NCBI RefSeq assembly: GCF_014192285.1
Contig: NZ_JACHXQ010000001.1
Span: forward strand, 372,001-436,000
Length of the DNA: 64,000 bases
Source: Halomonas fontilapidosi
Lineage (GTDB): Bacteria; Pseudomonadota; Gammaproteobacteria; Pseudomonadales; Halomonadaceae
Reading direction: 5' to 3'
Position 1 is the stretch's first letter. Each line of letters starts with the position of its first letter. Below, in pieces: positions 60,625 through 64,000 of this stretch. Both the position numbers and the translations under genes were made by a program. The notes beneath the pieces are model-generated. The model was not told where the DNA came from, did not search any database, and worked only from the letters and a program-made list of their open reading frames with translations.

Positions 60625-62721
60625 TCAGCGCAGGTTGATAGCGGTCTGCAGGACCTCGTCCTGAGTCTTGATGGTCTGGGAGTTGGCCTGGTAGGCACGC
60701 TGGGTGACGATCATGTCCACCAACTCCCGGGCCATGTCCACGTTGGAGGTCTCGATGGCGCCGGACTCGATGCTGCCCAGCAGGCCGGTGCCCGGCGCAC
60801 CGACCAGCTCCTGGCCGGAGGCCTGGGTCGCCGACCAGGCGTTATCGCCCTCTGGGCTCAGCCCCTCGGGGTTGCGGAAGCTGGCCATGGCGATCTGGCC
60901 CGCCGCCACCGACTGCTCGTTGGAGTAGTTACGCACCACGGTACCGTCGCCTTCGATGCTGATGCCCACAAAGGCGCCAGAGGTGTAGCCATTTTGCTGC
61001 AGATCGGTGGTGCGAGAGGTATTGCCGAATTGAGTAGCACCAGCAAGGTCGATGTCAAAGGTTAGATCAGCGGGAGCCCCTGCCAAAGGTGTCTGTTCTG
61101 AACTAGAAAAGTTCACTGAAGGAGTATTATTTCTCGCATCCACATACTCAACCCCTCCACCCTCAGCAAGCCGGGGCTGCCCAACACGAGACAAAGAGCC
61201 ATTTTGGTCAAACTCAACCACGAAATCATTAGTCCCAAACGCTTCAAACGCCTCTCCTGGGTCTGCAGCAACGGCATTTGAAACTGCAGCTGTGAGCGTG
61301 GTAGCAGACTGAGCAGCCGCTTCCACACCATTTACGGCATCAATGACGTCGTTGTCATCAACCCCAGAAAGTACATCGTCAGCAAGCACGCTCAAAAGGC
61401 TTTGTAGTGAAGCAAGTGTATCTGCATCACCATCAAGATCTGTGGCATTAGCATTTACAATCTGCTGATCAATAGCATCTCCTGCAGCACGACCACTAAG
61501 AATCACTTCAGCAGCACTCTGCGCGACTCCAGCATATTGTGGATTAACACTCTCGACAATCTGTTTAGATCTGGCAGCCAAAAATGCATCAAATTCTGCA
61601 ATAACGGAACCGTCAGTCATCGGATCACTTCCATCAACAGCACTTTTAGCAGCATTTGCGTCACCAGCACTTTCTATATCCGCTTCAACACTCTCCACAA
61701 AAGCCGATAGAACTCTCCCCTCACCAGACCCCACGTCCTCGCCATTAAGATATTTATCAAGAACTTCACTCAGTGTAGTGCCAGAAGAGGTTATAAACTG
61801 AGATGCAGCGCTCATCACGGCTTTACTGATATCTTCCTTAGTAGCCCCAGCCGTATTTGCTGAAGCTGCCGCAGCATCCAACGCACCCTTCAAGCTATCA
61901 AGGTCAGATTTTACATCATTAGCACTCCGCAGAAGTTGATCATAGGAATCATTGGCAGCATCTCCAGCTTCCTTTGCAGGAACGGACACTTCACCAGCAG
62001 CCTTCCCGACAGGATCAGACGTCATATCATAGTAACCATCCATGGCCACTTTCGCTAACCAAGAGTTCTCGGCCTCTGGACGCTTTTCATAATATATGGA
62101 AATATTTCTAGGATTCCCCAAAGAATCATAGACTGTGAAATTGTTAGAAAAATGGTAATCCAACTGCTCTTGAGCCACAGGATTATCAGGGTTACTTACG
62201 TCAGTCACAACTCGGGCTTGATCAAGATCCTCTCCTGCGACTTCCCGAGAGTCCAGATTGAAAACTGTCCCTACTTGAGAAGTAGCGCTTGCCTCCATCT
62301 CCTCGCTACCGACCTGAATCACCTGCGGCTGCCCACCGGTCTGCACCTCGCCATTGGCATTCACGCCGTAGCCCATGATCCGCGCGCCCTGGGCGTTCTG
62401 CAGGTAGCCATCCGAGGTCATGGAGAGTTGGCCGTTGCGGGAGTAGACCACTTGGTCGTTCTGCATGAAACGGAAGAAACCCTCGCCACTGATGCCGAGG
62501 TCGAGCTCGCGGCCGGTACTCTCCAGGTTACCCTCACCAAAATCCTGCAGCACCGTTGACATGCGCGTACCCAGACCGATTTTGGAGTTGGCGAAGACAT
62601 CGGCGAACTGGGCGCTGGAGCTCTTGAAGCCCACGGTCTGAGAGTTGGCGATGTTGTTGCCCTGGACGTCCAGACTGGAGGCGGCGGCATTCAGGCCACT
62701 GAGCGCTTGTGAAAAACCCAT
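60625..62721 (-). CDS. flgE: Flagellar hook protein FlgE with large internal insertion
   Basis: The hook subunit, here 698 residues against about 400 in enterics. The N-terminus (MGFSQALSGLNAAASSLDVQ, GNNIANSQTVGFKSSSAQFA, GRELDLGISGEGFFRFMQND) and C-terminus (SGAIETSNVDMARELVDMIV, TQRAYQANSQTIKTQDEVLQ) are standard. After YEKRPEAENSWLAKVAMDGY the protein enters a stretch of about 260 residues (roughly 235-495; DNA about 61235-62020). This stretch is rich in Ala, Asp, Ser and Val, mostly helical in character (SANDVKSDLDSLKGALDAAA, TLASLQSLLSVLADDVLSGV), and the hook fold resumes at DFVVEFDQNGSLSRVG. The stretch is also lower in GC. An extra surface domain is the simplest reading. Confidence 0.95.
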   Translation of the reverse strand: MGFSQALSGLNAAASSLDVQGNNIANSQTVGFKSSSAQFADVFANSKIGLGTRMSTVLQDFGEGNLESTGRELDLGISGEGFFRFMQNDQVVYSRNGQLSMTSDGYLQNAQGARIMGYGVNANGEVQTGGQPQVIQVGSEEMEASATSQVGTVFNLDSREVAGEDLDQARVVTDVSNPDNPVAQEQLDYHFSNNFTVYDSLGNPRNISIYYEKRPEAENSWLAKVAMDGYYDMTSDPVGKAAGEVSVPAKEAGDAANDSYDQLLRSANDVKSDLDSLKGALDAAAASANTAGATKEDISKAVMSAASQFITSSGTTLSEVLDKYLNGEDVGSGEGRVLSAFVESVEADIESAGDANAAKSAVDGSDPMTDGSVIAEFDAFLAARSKQIVESVNPQYAGVAQSAAEVILSGRAAGDAIDQQIVNANATDLDGDADTLASLQSLLSVLADDVLSGVDDNDVIDAVNGVEAAAQSATTLTAAVSNAVAADPGEAFEAFGTNDFVVEFDQNGSLSRVGQPRLAEGGGVEYVDARNNTPSVNFSSSEQTPLAGAPADLTFDIDLAGATQFGNTSRTTDLQQNGYTSGAFVGISIEGDGTVVRNYSNEQSVAAGQIAMASFRNPEGLSPEGDNAWSATQASGQELVGAPGTGLLGSIESGAIETSNVDMARELVDMIVTQRAYQANSQTIKTQDEVLQTAINLR

Positions 62722-62763
62722 GATGATGTTCCCTCTGCGTAAGGCGAAAGCGGTAGTTATTCG

Positions 62764-63468
62764 TTAGAGAATCTGCTTGATAGCGGACAGGCCGACCTGC
62801 CCCTGCACGGCGCCCAGGTCCAATGCGAACCCGCCGCTCTCATCGGTGGGTGTCACCGCGTTGACCATGGCGTAGTTCAGGGCATCGATTGAAAGCTCCT
62901 CGCCGCCTTGGGTCGCCTCGAGACCAATGCGGTAGGCACCGTCGGGAGCGAAGTTGCCCTGGTCGGTCTCGCCATCCCACTGGAAGGAGGAGACCCCGGC
63001 ATCCACGGAGCCGATGTCATAACGCCGCACCACCTGGCCTGCGCCGTCAGTGATGGTGACCTTGACGTTCTCTGCCGGCTCGCTGAGCTCCATACCGAAC
63101 GGCGTGGCGTTCACGTTGCCCTCGGTATCACGTCCCACCAGCACCCGGTCGCCGGGCACAAGCACGCCCTGGCCGATCAGGCCGGCGGCCTCCAGGGCAC
63201 GTCCGGCATCGATCTGGCTGCCGATGCCCTGCAGGGTCCCGTTGAGGTCCTCGATGCCGTTGAGCGTGTTGATCTGGGCCAGCTGAGAGACCATCTCACT
63301 GTTGTTCATCGGCTTCAGCGGATCCTGGTTCTTCAGCTGGGCGACCATCATGGTCATGAAGTTGTCGTTCAGCGCCTGGGAACCGTTGGCACGCGTGCTG
63401 GACGCCCCGCGGGTCGCGCCGACCCCATTGATGCCTGTGAGCACACTGTTATCGATGGTGGCCGCCAT
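62764..63468 (-). CDS. flgD: Flagellar hook-capping scaffold FlgD
   Basis: A 234-residue hook cap. The N-terminal part has LNDNFMTMMVAQLKNQDPLK and PMNNSEMVSQLAQINTLNGI, the FlgD core. The C-terminal Tudor/FnIII-like part has NVKVTITDGAGQVVRRYDIG and FQWDGETDQGNFAPDGAYRI. Its start lies three bases after the flgC stop. Confidence 0.97.
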   Translation of the reverse strand: MAATIDNSVLTGINGVGATRGASSTRANGSQALNDNFMTMMVAQLKNQDPLKPMNNSEMVSQLAQINTLNGIEDLNGTLQGIGSQIDAGRALEAAGLIGQGVLVPGDRVLVGRDTEGNVNATPFGMELSEPAENVKVTITDGAGQVVRRYDIGSVDAGVSSFQWDGETDQGNFAPDGAYRIGLEATQGGEELSIDALNYAMVNAVTPTDESGGFALDLGAVQGQVGLSAIKQIL

Positions 63469-63471
63469 GGC

Positions 63472-63879
63472 TTAGCCCTCCCCCAGCGTCAGCGTCTTGA
63501 GCATCAGCTGCTTGTTGGTGTTCATGACCTCGACGTTGGCCTGGTAGGAGCGAGAAGCCGAGATCATGTTGACCATCTCGCCTACCGGATCAACATTGGG
63601 CATGGTCACGTACCCCTCCTCGTCGGCCAACGGGTGGCCCGGGCGATACTCCATGCGCATCGGCGAGGGATCCTCGACCACCTCGCGGACCCCTACGCCG
63701 CCAATACCGTCACGTGACTGCGCGCGGGTTTCGAACATCACCTGTTTGGCGCGATAAGCCTCACCGTCAGGGCCCGATACGCTATCCGCATTCGCCAGGT
63801 TGCTGGCAGTAACATTCATGCGCTGTGACTGGGCGCTCATGGCCGAGCCAGAGATATCGAAGATGGAGAACATCGACAT
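63472..63879 (-). CDS. flgC: Proximal rod protein FlgC
   Basis: A 135-residue proximal rod protein: [20 protein letters not shown] with [20 protein letters not shown]. The centre is [12 protein letters not shown] and the C-terminus has [20 protein letters not shown] and [20 protein letters not shown]. It begins 14 bases after the flgB stop. Confidence 0.98.
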   Translation of the reverse strand: MSMFSIFDISGSAMSAQSQRMNVTASNLANADSVSGPDGEAYRAKQVMFETRAQSRDGIGGVGVREVVEDPSPMRMEYRPGHPLADEEGYVTMPNVDPVGEMVNMISASRSYQANVEVMNTNKQLMLKTLTLGEG

Positions 63880-63893
63880 GCGGTCACTCCTGA

Positions 63894-64000
63894 TTATTCG
63901 GGCTGCATGGCCTTCTTGAGACCCTGGATACGGCTGTTGAGAATCGTCAGCGCCGACTGGTAGCGTACCGAGTTATCGGCAAACTGAGTCCGCTCGCGAT
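63894..64000 (-). CDS. flgB: Proximal rod protein FlgB (C-terminal part only)
   Basis: The last 35 codons of flg[35 protein letters not shown], stop TAA at 63896-63894. This is the standard FlgB ending and fits its place before flgC. The rest lies beyond the right edge. Confidence 0.93.
   Translation of the reverse strand, partial: RERTQFADNSVRYQSALTILNSRIQGLKKAMQPE

Noticed and set aside
1-64000. CRISPR arrays, tRNA and rRNA genes
   Set aside because: No regularly spaced repeats and no tRNA arm patterns or rRNA stretches were noticed while reading both strands.

Overview
The window is about 64 kb of a GC-rich gammaproteobacterial chromosome. The flagellin, the complete flg/fli order, the many chemoreceptors and c-di-GMP enzymes, and the DUF2835 and cytochrome b561-YceI types together suggest a motile Halomonas-like member of the Halomonadaceae. 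The genus is an inference from general resemblance, not a database result. Almost the whole window is one motility, chemotaxis and c-di-GMP region.

Layout. (1) 1-5.4 kb: a YceI-cytochrome b561 pair, a collapsed DJ-1/PfpI gene, a decayed IS1380-type transposase, purU, a D-Ala-D-Ala dipeptidase and an unknown protein. (2) 5.5-12.6 kb: a large membrane protein with GAF, PAS, LOV-type PAS, GGDEF and EAL domains, a DUF2835 protein, a putative HExxH metalloprotease, a FlgO-like lipoprotein and an orphan MotB-like protein. (3) 12.9-24.3 kb: three chemoreceptors, a two-gene unit of a substrate-binding lipoprotein and a substrate-binding/PAS/GGDEF protein, a lytic transglycosylase lipoprotein, an outer-membrane protein fragment, a BamE-like lipoprotein gene with an internal stop, and an unknown gene that seems frameshifted. 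(4) 24.3-41.3 kb: fliC, fliD, a dCache chemoreceptor, three c-di-GMP genes in a row (two close paralogues around a CBS-domain one), an outer-membrane barrel gene, a NIT-domain chemoreceptor, flaG and fliE. (5) 41.5-52.8 kb: fliFGHIJKLMNOPQR on the plus strand. (6) 52.8-64 kb: flgBCDEFGHIJKL on the minus strand, meeting fliR head-on at a shared hairpin and cut by the window edge inside flgB.

Regulation is readable from the DNA. Nine intergenic sites match the FliA (sigma-28) promoter pattern TAAA or TCAA, 15 bases, then GCCGATAA or a close variant. They lie before fliC, fliD, flgK, four chemoreceptor genes, the outer-membrane barrel gene and the BamE-like lipoprotein gene. Two more near-matches have a 16-base spacer. 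The last two genes named are not classical flagellar genes and so look like new members of this regulon.

The genes form a coherent unit: fli genes build the basal body, switch and export apparatus; flg genes build rod, rings, hook and junction; fliC/fliD/flaG make the filament; chemoreceptors feed the motor; and five GGDEF/EAL proteins probably set the motile/sessile balance. The most unusual points are a LOV photoreceptor signature in a c-di-GMP enzyme, a hook protein with roughly 260 extra, probably helical residues, the FliA-type promoters in front of envelope genes, and a transporter-less substrate-binding pair wired to a GGDEF domain. No tRNA, rRNA or CRISPR array was seen.
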